64,000 nt of DNA from Mermis nigrescens (lineage: Eukaryota; Nematoda; Enoplea; Mermithida; Mermithidae). The translations under genes and the position numbers were made by a program. The DNA is taken from contig JAVLUZ010000273.1 of assembly GCA_036768485.1 (NCBI GenBank), positions 872,963 to 936,962 on the forward strand, written 5' to 3'. Of this stretch, positions 31,415-40,660 are shown one piece after another (the stretch's first letter is position 1; each line of letters opens with the position of its first letter). The notes under the pieces were generated by a model. That model had not been told where the DNA came from. It saw nothing but the letters and a program-made list of their open reading frames with translations, and ran no database searches.

Positions 31415-33931
31415 CTAGAGTTTCCAGCTCAGTGATTGGATAATTTTTTCAGCTGATCGGAGTGAGCGACTAGCATAACAAATCGGGTGCTCAACTTGAT
31501 TTCCATCAAGCTGGCTCAATACTGCACCTATGCCATTGATTGAGGCATCAGTTTGCAGGATGAATGGTTGGTCGAAGTCTGGGTGTTTTAAAATTGGTGG
31601 TTGAATGAGCTGTGTTTTTAGCATCTGAAATGCTTGTTCACAGTCTGCTGTCCACTCAAATTTTGTGTGCTTCTTCAGCAATGCTGTTAAAGGGTTTGCG
31701 ATTTTTGCGCAATTTTTAATAAAGCGTCGATAGTAGGAAATGAGGCCTAAGAATGCTTTAACCTCTTTTGTATTAGTTGGTTGTGGCATTTGCTGTATAG
31801 CTGCAAATTTGGAATCATCTGGAAGTATTCCTTTGTGGGAGATATTATATCCCAAATATTTGATTTCTGTTTGGCTGAATTTACATTTTTCTAAGCGTAG
31901 CTTAAGTCCAGCATTATCCAAACGGTATAGTATTTCTTCCAGATTTTTAAGCATTTCACGGTGCGTTTTGCCAAAAACGAGTATATCGTCAAGGTATACG
32001 AGACAGTTGTTCCATTTAAGCCCTGTTAGCACGATGTCCATAAGACGTTGAAATGTGCTTGGTGCATTTGAAAGACCAAATGGCATGTATTTGAATTCGA
32101 ATAAGCCTACGGGGCTGTTAAATGCTGTCTTCTCCTGATCGTCAGGAGCGATCGGGATTGACCAATAGGCATTTGCCTGGTCAAGGGTCGTGAAATACTG
32201 CATATTGTTTAGTGTGTCAAGGATGCAGTCGATTCGTGGGAGTGGATAAACATCTCGTTTTGTGACTTGGTTCAAAGCCCGAAAGTCAATACAGAGACGT
32301 AAGCCTCCGTCTTTTTTCTTCACTAATACTGCATTTGTTGCCCAAGGCGAAAAACTTGGTTGGATAATCCCCTGCGCTTCAAGTTTTTGCACTTCTTGGG
32401 TGATTATCTGTTTTTCGGCTGGTGAAGTACGGTATGGTGGTCGATGAATGGGTATCTGCCCATCAGTAATGATGGAATGTTGTATGACCCGTGTACGTCC
32501 GGAGTCTGCGCTGTGTTCAGCGTACAAGTGTGAGAATTGATATAATAATTGAAGGAGTTCGTTCCGATCCTCTTGTGGGAGTTCGGGTGGGATCAGGGCA
32601 GTTTTCTTTACCCATTCATTAGCATATCTCCAACTATTGCGCATTTTAGATCCATGGCGGAGCTGTGAGGTTACATCATTGGGTGTACCGTCAGTAAGTG
32701 TATACACCGTCGCTGCCATGGGTTCATCAATGTGATTGCATATGGTACCGATGCGCATGCCTTTATATAATTTAATGCCGAATTTCTGGGGGTTCAGGAG
32801 TTGCACCGTTATGCATCCATCTTTTACCAAAGAAAGACACGCTGCAAAATAGATATGATGTAGCTCGGCCAATTTTGGGCAGGGTTCGAATTGGACATTG
32901 GTTGAATTACAGTATTTGGGAGATATAGGTATTGTAAATACTGTAGCTGTTCGCGGGCCAAACTCAATTGTTGAGTCCATGAAGATTGCTCCTCGTTGTG
33001 CTGGAGAAATGTATTGTATTCCTGAGCACGGTATGATTTCATTTTTGAGGCGAATATATCTGCACTCATTATTTATTTCGTAAGCTTTGAAACGAAATAG
33101 GAAATTAGTGCCCAAAATGAAAGTTTTCACATTTGTGGTGGGGTATATATGAACCAAAATAGTCTCATTGACATCACCTACGTGTATGTCAAGATAACAT
33201 TGGCCAATTAACTCAATAGCTTGGCCATTGGCCGCTATTGGCGTAGTGTACGTTGGCTCGATTTTTAGTTCGCTGATTTGGTCAGCTATGCATGATGATA
33301 TTAAGGAGTAAGTAGCTCCAGTATCAATCATAGCTGTTGCCCATATTTGATTCTGTATAAGGACATCAATATATGGTGACCTTTTGGTCTGGGGATTTTG
33401 TGTAATTGTCATTACAGTAGTTTGTTGCTCTTGTGTAAGAGGAGTTCGCTGTGCTTGATTTTCCTGTTTTGTCATACCTACTAAATTCAGTAAGGCTGTT
33501 CCCAGAGAATGGGATTGTATACTGGGTGTACGTGCACGCATAATATGTGATCTGCGCGGCGGTCGTCTGGGTTGAATGAGTGGTGATGGTGTTTGTGGGC
33601 GATAAGTTCGCCTAGTTCGCCGATGGTTTAAATAGCACATTAAAATGAAATATGCTAGATAACCAGAACCAGCGATCAGCGCTACAATTATAATTGCATT
33701 AAGTAGTAGCTGTACTGGACCCTGCAAAATATTTGTCAGGCCAGAATTTATATTATTACCTGTGTGTGAGGTAATTCGCTCGAGAACATTTTCTGCTCCT
33801 TCGAGTGTGCTCTTAATGGCTGCTCCTGCGCCAGTTAAGCTATCATGCACAAGATTTGGTTGTAAAGATATGTCTGCTGTGTAGCGGACTAAATTAGCTA
33901 AAGTTTGCTCTATTTGCTGCGTTTTTGCCAC
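31415..33931 (-). CDS. pol: Envelope transmembrane tail fused to protease and reverse transcriptase
   Basis: The open frame starts before the GTG at 33931 and has no stop until 31415. Residues about 1-75 look like the end of a glycoprotein ectodomain. Residues about 75-105 are a membrane span (IIIVALIAGSGYLAYFILM), then a basic cytoplasmic tail (RRTRRTYR). After this come an aspartic protease (AMIDTGATYSLIS, about residue 200) and a Ty3/gypsy reverse transcriptase: FSPWATNAVLVKKKDGG, FRALNQ, TLDQANAYWSI, PFGLSNAPSTFQ and catalytic YLDD (VYLDDILVFG). It ends in the first part of RNase H (LQTDASINGIGAVL). The break into the next frame is at the six-base run 31444-31449. Env tail, protease and RT share one frame, which is unusual. 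Confidence 0.85.
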   Translation of the reverse strand: MAKTQQIEQTLANLVRYTADISLQPNLVHDSLTGAGAAIKSTLEGAENVLERITSHTGNNINSGLTNILQGPVQLLLNAIIIVALIAGSGYLAYFILMCYLNHRRTRRTYRPQTPSPLIQPRRPPRRSHIMRARTPSIQSHSLGTALLNLVGMTKQENQAQRTPLTQEQQTTVMTITQNPQTKRSPYIDVLIQNQIWATAMIDTGATYSLISSCIADQISELKIEPTYTTPIAANGQAIELIGQCYLDIHVGDVNETILVHIYPTTNVKTFILGTNFLFRFKAYEINNECRYIRLKNEIIPCSGIQYISPAQRGAIFMDSTIEFGPRTATVFTIPISPKYCNSTNVQFEPCPKLAELHHIYFAACLSLVKDGCITVQLLNPQKFGIKLYKGMRIGTICNHIDEPMAATVYTLTDGTPNDVTSQLRHGSKMRNSWRYANEWVKKTALIPPELPQEDRNELLQLLYQFSHLYAEHSADSGRTRVIQHSIITDGQIPIHRPPYRTSPAEKQIITQEVQKLEAQGIIQPSFSPWATNAVLVKKKDGGLRLCIDFRALNQVTKRDVYPLPRIDCILDTLNNMQYFTTLDQANAYWSIPIAPDDQEKTAFNSPVGLFEFKYMPFGLSNAPSTFQRLMDIVLTGLKWNNCLVYLDDILVFGKTHREMLKNLEEILYRLDNAGLKLRLEKCKFSQTEIKYLGYNISHKGILPDDSKFAAIQQMPQPTNTKEVKAFLGLISYYRRFIKNCAKIANPLTALLKKHTKFEWTADCEQAFQMLKTQLIQPPILKHPDFDQPFILQTDASINGIGAVLSQLDGNQVEHPICYASRSLRSAEKIIQSLSWKL

Positions 33932-33939
33932 ATAATGAG

Positions 33940-35973
33940 CTAACGCTGCTGGGGCATATGGCTGGTCTGATAGTCTATCGTGGTAAATCTGGGGGTTGTA
34001 AAGTCCACGAAACTATCATTTCCACTCCATAGCATGCTAACATGAAATTGGTTTACATGGGTTGGTCCCGAAAGGCTGAACCATTTACCTTGATCTTTAT
34101 AGATTGGTAATGTACGATGGTTGCAGTCTACTTTTGGTGAAAAAGTTGTGAGCTCTTGGGAACCAGGAAGTACATAATAAATCTGGTCGTTTACAATGAC
34201 CGGTAAATTTTTGTAACAAGTATTATTGACCTTTAGGTCCCAATAGATTTTATGCGGTTTGACTTTGTTACATTTCCAAACTGTTAGTGCTTCCCCTGTA
34301 AACTCAGCGGTTATATCAGTACGTTGGAGCAATGCTCTGGCGCCCATCGTGGCGTCAAAGCTTAAAAGTTGCCAGACAATGTCTAGTGTGTTTTGAGACA
34401 TATGGCACATTTTTAGCCATAATTTTTTGAATTTATGCTGTTCGAGTTCGAGCAATTTGGATTCTAAATAGTCCAATTTTGCATCGACAGGATCAGCGTT
34501 AATTATTATGGCTGCATCCTTAGAAGGTGCAGTGATTGGTGATGTAAAGTTAAAAGGGTTCGGTTTACCCGGAGCTAGTTGTATAACTAAGCCTTGCCTT
34601 GTTAGCCATCCTCGCTTTATGTGTTTACACAGTTTAAAGCTGGTTCGCAAGGTTAAAGAGGCTTGTAAGTCCTCAATTACTACGTAAGGGTGGGAATATT
34701 TGGCTTTATAGGTACCTTTCAAAATAACGGGGCAGTCCATGTCCCTCTGGTTCGTTTCCCAATTAATGGTTTGGTTATTTCGGGTGCACGTCCCCATATC
34801 GTACGTACAGTTTCCTACATCTCCGAGGTCAGAAGTTAATACTTTACCATCAAATGTGGCTACTGTACCCTCTTCGAGAATAGTGTTAGCTACTGTAGTA
34901 CATGAGTCGTGACAACAGTACGTATAATCCACTTTTAAAGTGTTGTTTGTGGACCAAAAACCATTAGGGAGTTTGAAAAGTTTACGCTCATTGTGCGTTT
35001 TTGAGTGAAAAATACCTTCGCAAACTTTATGATGTAAAGGTTCAATTTGCATGGTATCTCGCACTATACCTTTTGAGCCAAAAAATCCCATATTCGTGCA
35101 CACAGTTCGTGTTCGGGTATAGCATTTATATGCTAATTCCATGGTGGGAGTACTTTTTGGAGTGTAGACTGTTGCATCAAAAGTTTGAGCCGATTTTTGG
35201 CTTTTAACAACAAATTTACAGTCTAGGGATCTGGGGATATCCAGAGCTGTCCCACTACTGCTTTTGCCACACATTAAATATTCTGTGTCTCTTTTATTAT
35301 AAAATAAATCGTCATTTTTATTGGCAGCAATGCAAGATAAACCAAATACGCAAGAGAAAATTAATATGATGTAACTTGGTATCTGCTTGCTGCCTCGGCG
35401 AGTTCGCCTATTCATTTCTCCGCCGCTTTTGCTTGCGGGCCTGCTGTGTGTACCCTTAAATGCGCAGGTTATAGCAAGAATCAATACGCTAGTAAAAGAT
35501 AGAAAAACTAGCTTACTAATGCCCTGAATCTCTCCATTCGCATTATCAATCTGCTGTTGCAGACCGGTTTTCTCTGTAGGGCCCAAAGCGTGGAGCAACT
35601 TTTGCTTCCAGTGTAATATATCCAGGCCGATGTTGAGAACTTGGCTTTCCTTGCTGAGCCGAGTTTCTTGCTCGTACTCTGCGTCACAATGCTGGCGATA
35701 ACGTTTTCGCTGCTGGCGTTGCGCCTCGCGTTGCTGCCTGCATGCAATGCTTTCGCTCGAATCAGTGGAGCTGGCGAGTTTGAAACGGGACTCACCGGCA
35801 TCCAAAACATGGGCAGGCGATTCTGACATCTCTCGGGTCGTCATCTGCCCTTCTGATTCGAGCTCAGCTGATCGCAATGCGGCAGCAAGATCATCTTCTG
35901 GCTCCAGGTCGAAAAAACCGGGATTCTGGGAATCCGGCATGGAGCCTCTGCTGGTGCCGCGCCTGGTTGGCAT
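33940..35973 (-). CDS. env: Envelope-like glycoprotein located between gag and pol
   Basis: 677 codons overlapping the end of gag by 83 bases in another frame. Residues 1-150 are charged (Gln/Arg-rich helix near 75-110). Residues about 152-174 are hydrophobic (SKLVFLSFTSVLILAITCAF). Met187 (35415) then begins a classic signal peptide: a basic stretch, then YIILIFSCVFGLSCIAA. The remaining ectodomain is Cys-rich with at least six N-glycosylation sequons. Patterns such as CTYDMGTC...CPVILKG and NTCYKNLPVIVNDQIYYV recall glycoproteins of chuvirus/mononegavirus type that invertebrate retroelements have captured; that is recognition by eye, not a search. The frame stops after SHMPQQR, while the membrane anchor continues in the pol frame; the likely break is the five-base run 33991-33995. 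Confidence 0.75.
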   Translation of the reverse strand: MPTRRGTSRGSMPDSQNPGFFDLEPEDDLAAALRSAELESEGQMTTREMSESPAHVLDAGESRFKLASSTDSSESIACRQQREAQRQQRKRYRQHCDAEYEQETRLSKESQVLNIGLDILHWKQKLLHALGPTEKTGLQQQIDNANGEIQGISKLVFLSFTSVLILAITCAFKGTHSRPASKSGGEMNRRTRRGSKQIPSYIILIFSCVFGLSCIAANKNDDLFYNKRDTEYLMCGKSSSGTALDIPRSLDCKFVVKSQKSAQTFDATVYTPKSTPTMELAYKCYTRTRTVCTNMGFFGSKGIVRDTMQIEPLHHKVCEGIFHSKTHNERKLFKLPNGFWSTNNTLKVDYTYCCHDSCTTVANTILEEGTVATFDGKVLTSDLGDVGNCTYDMGTCTRNNQTINWETNQRDMDCPVILKGTYKAKYSHPYVVIEDLQASLTLRTSFKLCKHIKRGWLTRQGLVIQLAPGKPNPFNFTSPITAPSKDAAIIINADPVDAKLDYLESKLLELEQHKFKKLWLKMCHMSQNTLDIVWQLLSFDATMGARALLQRTDITAEFTGEALTVWKCNKVKPHKIYWDLKVNNTCYKNLPVIVNDQIYYVLPGSQELTTFSPKVDCNHRTLPIYKDQGKWFSLSGPTHVNQFHVSMLWSGNDSFVDFTTPRFTTIDYQTSHMPQQR

Positions 35974-37795
35974 CTGGCTGCTCTGACGACTGTGTGAGCT
36001 CGGGCTGCGGCTCGCTGATGGCCTCCTGCGGTGGTGGGGGTTGAGCCGCCACCATCTGAGTCAGCACATCTGCTTGCAGCTCCATGGAGAGTTCTTCAAC
36101 GGGGGTTTCCCCCATTACCTCATCCATGAGCTGAGCAAATGTGATTGGCTCAGCATCCATTTCTGTCGTCAGGCTTTCCACGGCGGGCACTGGTGGGGTT
36201 GGTGCCATGGGCTTGCACTCGCACTTGCCGCACCAGCACTCTGTAATAGAAGAGGAAAATTCAGTTTTGGTGTTCAATTGACAAAGATTTTTCGGTGCTT
36301 TTGAATTAATTTTGTCAATTTCTATCGATTCAATCTTTTCGAGATCGATCTGAGTTGTTTCTGATCGAAATTTTTCGATATCTGATTTGAAATTTTCAGA
36401 ATCGTGTTGAATAGTTATTAATCGAAATTTTCCGATTTCAGATTCGATATTTTCCGAATCGTTTTGAATAGTTTTTAATCGATATTTTCCCATGTCAGAT
36501 TCAATATTTATGTATTTTCCACTTGTATTAATATGTATCGGAAAATTTTCCGGTGGGTCATTGCCCGAAAACATTTGTGGGACCATGTTGGTCATGATGC
36601 CGTAATTACAGTCATCATTATCGATATTTTCTAGGGGGTCGTGAGAAATCAAATTATTTGTTGGTTGATGGTAAAATGGGCGATTTTGTAATCGATTTTG
36701 CGACAACAATGGGCGTCTCCCCTGGGGGGTAGATTGCTGCCTCATTTGAGTGTCAGATGGTATTTGTGACTCACTTATAAAGCGCGGCTTAGGGCGCTGC
36801 TCCACCGGCGATATTCTGTTGCCGTTGTGGCGCCGAATTGGCCGACTGACATGCTGCGGCTGCTGGCCGTGAATATGCCAGCATGTAGCCGTCGTGTGGC
36901 TTCGATTAGTGCCACACCTCTCGCACCACTGGCGTCGTTCGGCGGTTGCCGGCCGAAAAGGCGGACGATTAGACGCCTGACGCCCATTTCCTCGCTCCTG
37001 GCGAGCCAAGCGCCGCGCCATCTCCCTCATTTGGGCTTCCATCAACTCCATGCGTTCCATTTTTTCTGAATTAGTGAATATATTTTCAGATACGACATGG
37101 TTTAAATTGTCACGTAATACTTGCGACTCTACAAAATGAGCACATTTAAGAACTTCGTTTAAGGAGTTATATTCTCTATATTTAATTTTGTCCCTTATGT
37201 GAGGGAGAAGACCCCTGAGAAAAATCGGTTTTAATATATTTTCTCTCGAATCTTCATCCAAAGTAGGATAAGCAACTCGTGCAAATTTTCTGAGTTCTTC
37301 AACATATTCGTTTACAGACTCTGAATTTTTCTGTTTTTTATCATAGATTAACTGCTGATATACGTCACTATCGCGTCCATCAGGAAAAACAGTTTTTAGA
37401 TGTTGTATATATTCTGCATATGTGGTGGGCTTGGGTCGCTTATTTTGAATTTGCTTAAAAGCTGCTTTTGCTGCTCCACCTAAATTCGTTTCGAGATAAT
37501 TTATGCGAAATTCATCATCTTGAGGGTTAATACCCTGTAAAAGCATAAATTTCGAAAATTCTTCTTCCCATTCTGTAAAATTATCGCCAAAATTTCCAGA
37601 ATATATGGATGGAGGGCGTAAATTAAACAGATGGGTGGGACCTCGAGGTGTCCGAGTCGGTGGGTTGGTGGGTGTGATCGTATTTTGCAACCCCTGCTCT
37701 ATCGTGTCTAGTTTATCATGTAGAGGTGAAAGAAGCGATTTTAATGCGTTCTTTACAGTGGAATCGATTACTGAAGCTGCAGTTTGCGATGTCAT
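35891..37795 (-). CDS. gag: Gag
   Basis: The frame is open from 37876 (GTG) but the first ATG is at 37795, chosen as start because a stop precedes the GTG. It has the Ty3/gypsy gag domain (FTEWEEEFSKFMLLQGI, YAEYIQHLKTVFPD, DVYQQLIYDKKQKNSESVNEYVEEL, FLRGLLPHIRDKI). A zinc knuckle follows with pattern CX2CX5HX4C (WCERCGTNRSHTTATC). A charged segment of three 19-residue tandem repeats (36335-36510) and a Pro/Gln-rich end come next. It ends at GARR stop inside env. A run of six identical bases (35912-35917) lies in the overlap. Confidence 0.9.
   Translation of the reverse strand: MTSQTAASVIDSTVKNALKSLLSPLHDKLDTIEQGLQNTITPTNPPTRTPRGPTHLFNLRPPSIYSGNFGDNFTEWEEEFSKFMLLQGINPQDDEFRINYLETNLGGAAKAAFKQIQNKRPKPTTYAEYIQHLKTVFPDGRDSDVYQQLIYDKKQKNSESVNEYVEELRKFARVAYPTLDEDSRENILKPIFLRGLLPHIRDKIKYREYNSLNEVLKCAHFVESQVLRDNLNHVVSENIFTNSEKMERMELMEAQMREMARRLARQERGNGRQASNRPPFRPATAERRQWCERCGTNRSHTTATCWHIHGQQPQHVSRPIRRHNGNRISPVEQRPKPRFISESQIPSDTQMRQQSTPQGRRPLLSQNRLQNRPFYHQPTNNLISHDPLENIDNDDCNYGIMTNMVPQMFSGNDPPENFPIHINTSGKYINIESDMGKYRLKTIQNDSENIESEIGKFRLITIQHDSENFKSDIEKFRSETTQIDLEKIESIEIDKINSKAPKNLCQLNTKTEFSSSITECWCGKCECKPMAPTPPVPAVESLTTEMDAEPITFAQLMDEVMGETPVEELSMELQADVLTQMVAAQPPPPQEAISEPQPELTQSSEQPDANQARHQQRLHAGFPESRFFRPGARR
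36335..36510 (-). repeat. 57-bp tandem repeat within gag
   Basis: Three units of 19 codons with pattern IES-x-x-GK-x-R-x-x-TIQ-x-DSEN. The DNA has TTCGATA / AATCGAAA blocks every 57 bp. It lies after the zinc knuckle. Function unknown; probably a flexible or coiled segment. Confidence 0.85.
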
Positions 37796-37876
37796 TTTAT
37801 CGATTACTGCTTGACGAGTGTTTTTCGCTGGGGTATCCGAATTATGATCAGGATCCAGAGTGATATTATGAAACAC

Positions 37877-38641
37877 TTAGTTTATTCGATTAAAATAATT
37901 CGATATTTACCGTATTTTATTCACGGATTTTACCAATAAAAGGTATTTGCTTAGTTTAGCAATGAAATTGAAATTAAATCAGCTCTTAATATGAATATTA
38001 ACCTTTGTTAATTTTTTTGGGGATAATTTTCCCTTTATATAATAAGCCTTTGCTTAATTTTAAGAATGAGGGGAGATTTTCCCTCGATAAGCCTTTGCTT
38101 AATTGGGAACCTTTGTTCCTTTTATTACTGAGTCTACGCTCTAGTAAAATTAGCAGACCTTTGTCTGAGAATTAATTGGGAACCTTTGTTCCTTCGATTA
38201 CTGAGTCTATGCTCTAGTAAAATTAGCAGACCTTTGTCTGTGAAATATTACCCTCTGTAGACCTTTGTCTGGGGGGTTTTGTGGCCTTTGCCTAAAATAT
38301 GGGTCGTCACCCAGAAAAAAAAATGAATTTTTTTTCGAAAATTAGTCGATTTTTTCGACTTTTCAGACCTTTGTCTGTTTTTCGTTTCCTTTGAAACGTT
38401 TTATGTCGATTTTTCGACTTTTTAGACCTTTGTCTAATTTGGTTTTTGGGTCTGTGCCCGAAAAGAGCTGAAAATTTCAAAATTGTCGATTTTTCGACGT
38501 TCCAGACCTTTGTCTGTTTTATCGTTTCCTTTGAAACGTTTTAGAGCGGATGTATGGGGAATTTCCCTCACACCCTGTCAGTAAATGAACACACAAATAA
38601 ACTAAGTCAAAACACTCGGTTTTCCTTACCTTGGCTTAACC
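37877..38641 (-). promoter_or_regulatory. 5' leader with an array of AAAG-loop hairpins
   Basis: Between the primer binding site and gag, at least fourteen short hairpins share the loop CTTT on the plus strand (AAAG in the RNA) while their stems differ and stay complementary. Loop positions: 38003, 38048, 38093, 38111, 38159, 38184-38187, 38232, 38263, 38286, 38369, 38389, 38428, 38508, 38529. Stems include ATTAAC/GTTAAT, TAAGC/GCTTA, GGAAC/GTTCC, CAGAC/GTCTG and CGTTTC/GAAACG. Further hairpins: GTCGA-T5-TCGAC, and GGGT-CGTC-ACCC at 38301-38312, whose RNA loop is GACG. A role in RNA packaging or dimerisation is inferred. Confidence 0.8.
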
Positions 38642-38659
38642 ACTGTCGATGTCTCGCCA
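38642..38659 (-). promoter_or_regulatory. Primer binding site
   Basis: Two bases after the 5' LTR the minus strand reads TGGCGAGACATCGACAGT, beginning with TGG, complementary to a tRNA 3' CCA end. I could not decide which tRNA. Confidence 0.7.
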
Positions 38660-38661
38660 CT

Positions 38662-39174
38662 TGTTACGGTCGCGCCTCTTGTTACGGTCGTGGTTTAGGT
38701 GTGGGGGCTGAGTTGCGGTCGGGGACTTCAGCTAGTTCGGAGGTCTTAAGGTTAAGACTTATGTGGTAAGTACCGAGAGTATTCCAACACACGTTTTATT
38801 AATCACAAAAACACGAATAGAAGACTAACTCAAAACCGACTCAAAAACCAATCGAACCAAAGACCAAAGACGAACCTAGGACCGAACCAATAAATGAACA
38901 AAACGCGCGACTTAAATACTTGATGGGCTACGTGCCATCAGGCAACAAACGAAAGAGCTAAATTAGGCAAGAAACGAAATTCACTCAGATCGCTTTCGTC
39001 GATCCCTCACGTATTTCGCTTTTTGCCTCGCTTCTTCGACGGCTGCCTCGAGTCACGTATTTCGTCTTCCGCCATCAAATGCATGTCAGCCCCTAACTGC
39101 GCAATTCATTAATGTTTGACGCTTGCGCAGCTATTGGCGTCATCACTGTCGTCAGTCCCTTGCCCGTCCTGACA
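38662..39174 (-). repeat. 5' LTR of the gag-env-pol retroelement
   Basis: 513 bp, partner of 28931-29444. The TATTTAA box is at 38912-38918 and AATAAA at 38795-38800 on the minus strand. TGTTACGGTCG is repeated twice near one end. Flanked by CATA at 39175-39178. Confidence 0.95.
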
Positions 39175-39765
39175 CATACGAGCGTCTAAAGAATGCATTG
39201 ACAGATTGTTTCACGCTTCAATCATAATTAGCTTGTCAAAGATAATTCTTAAAATTAATGCTCAGACTCATGTGAAACAACAGACTATAGGTAGGTACAT
39301 ACCTATCGAAACAATACCTACTGAAAGCAGATACCCTGATTAATAGGATAAATTCTATTATACTAACTTGAGGTATCAATTTTCGGTCTATTAATATTGC
39401 TACTTACTGTATGCGAGACACATTGTAAAAAATTAGTTTGTTGTTACATAAAAAACAGCGAACGACACTACAGTAGAATCACAATGTCATTCGTTCGTCT
39501 ACGCCACCCGCTTTACAAAGCCATTATACGAGATTGACTGCTTTCCACCGAAGCAATCATCGACCTAAAAAACAAAACGGATACAGATACTTACCGCAAT
39601 TTATTAAATATATGTATGCATACTGAGCATAGGATACGATATTTTTAGGGTCCATCCCCTAACCTACTTAAAACGTAGTCTTAGTCTAGTCTTAGTTTAG
39701 TCTGAGGTAGGCTTATATGGTGGTCTCTCCTGACTTTACAGTACTTATGTAGCTTAAGCTATAGT

Positions 39766-40500
39766 CTGTTTCATTTATCCGGAGAGTTTTTCAAGCAAAT
39801 CTTTCCCGAGGCTACGGTAACTCTGTCTTCCCTCCTTACTCTAGGTCATTTAGAAATCACTGTAGCTTTGTATGTACATAGGACTGAAGCGTTTCTCGAT
39901 TAAAGTTCTTACGGCATAATTTATTCTTGTATTCCAGCAGATCATGCAACATGCAGATGGAATTCGCGCTTCGGCATGTCATAAATCGACCGTTAAATGC
40001 AATGGACTACATATAGTCTGTTTCATTTTACTTTGCGGTTTTCTCTTAAATTTAATCCATATGATTCAAGCTACAAAAATGCTTTGAACTTTTAAAGCCC
40101 TGATGCGGTTTGGCAATAGCAAGCGTGTCACCGTTACTCAATATACTGTAGAATATCACAACTATACTGTTAGATCAAACCACTTTTGTAGGCACTTTAA
40201 ATTTTTTCAAAGAACTCAAGGTTAAATTAAACATACTATAGCATTTGAAACATTGCCAAAAACTTCCGCCCATTGAAGTGGTAGAAGGTCTGATTGTCGT
40301 AGAAACAACAAGGGTTCGATTCCTGCTGCAGGATTTTTATTTAGCGCACTTGCTGTAATATGTCCACATCAAGTCTCTATGGACGGTTTAGTGCATTAAA
40401 ATTTGAAAGAATGGCTGCTGCTCACCCCACTCAACTTTTCTGTCAAGTTACAGTAAATCACATAATTAGGCATACTGTAGCCTACAAAAATTCGGTTTCC
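39766..40500. mobile_element. Fragmented TAGTCTGTTTCATT-family MITE(s)
   Basis: 39766-39870 matches the left third of the element at 44702-45049 (TCATTTATCCG, GGCTAC-GTAAC and ATTGTAGCTT blocks). 40280-40490 matches its middle and right part (TTTATTTAGCGCACTT, GTGCATTAAAA, ACTGTAGCCT). An unrelated piece starting with another TAGTCTGTTTCATTTTAC end (40015) lies between. The middle contains a tRNA-like stretch with A-box-like TGGTAGAAGG and a perfect B box GGTTCGATTCC (40311-40321). Confidence 0.55.
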
Positions 40501-40660
40501 ATTTTTGGCGCGGCCGTTTTGACGCGCTTCTTTTGGCGCGGCCGTTTTGGCGCAGCCATTCTGGCGCAAGGACATTTTGGCGCAGGACTGCTTTGGTGCG
40601 GCCATTTTAGCGCAGCGATTTTTGTCGCGGCCGTTTGGGCATATCCGTTTTGGTGTAAGT
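40501..40660. repeat. GGCGCGGCCGTTTT minisatellite
   Basis: Diverged units of 18-21 bp of the form TTTTGGCGC-GCCG/CAGCCATT repeat about eight times. The open frames through it are compositional. It interrupts the right end of the preceding MITE. Confidence 0.7.

Larger units (their letters stand above)
28931..39174 (-). mobile_element. Complete Ty3/gypsy-type retroelement, order gag-env-pol
   Basis: 10,244 bp with LTRs, primer site, leader, gag, env-like gene, protease-RT-RNase H-integrase and polypurine tract, with TSD CATA. LTR identity of about 98% indicates a fairly recent insertion. Frame changes: gag to env, env to membrane anchor, and within RNase H. All coincide with or overlap runs of 5-6 identical bases, so this copy is either recently inactivated, uses recoding, or carries sequencing errors. 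Confidence 0.9.
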
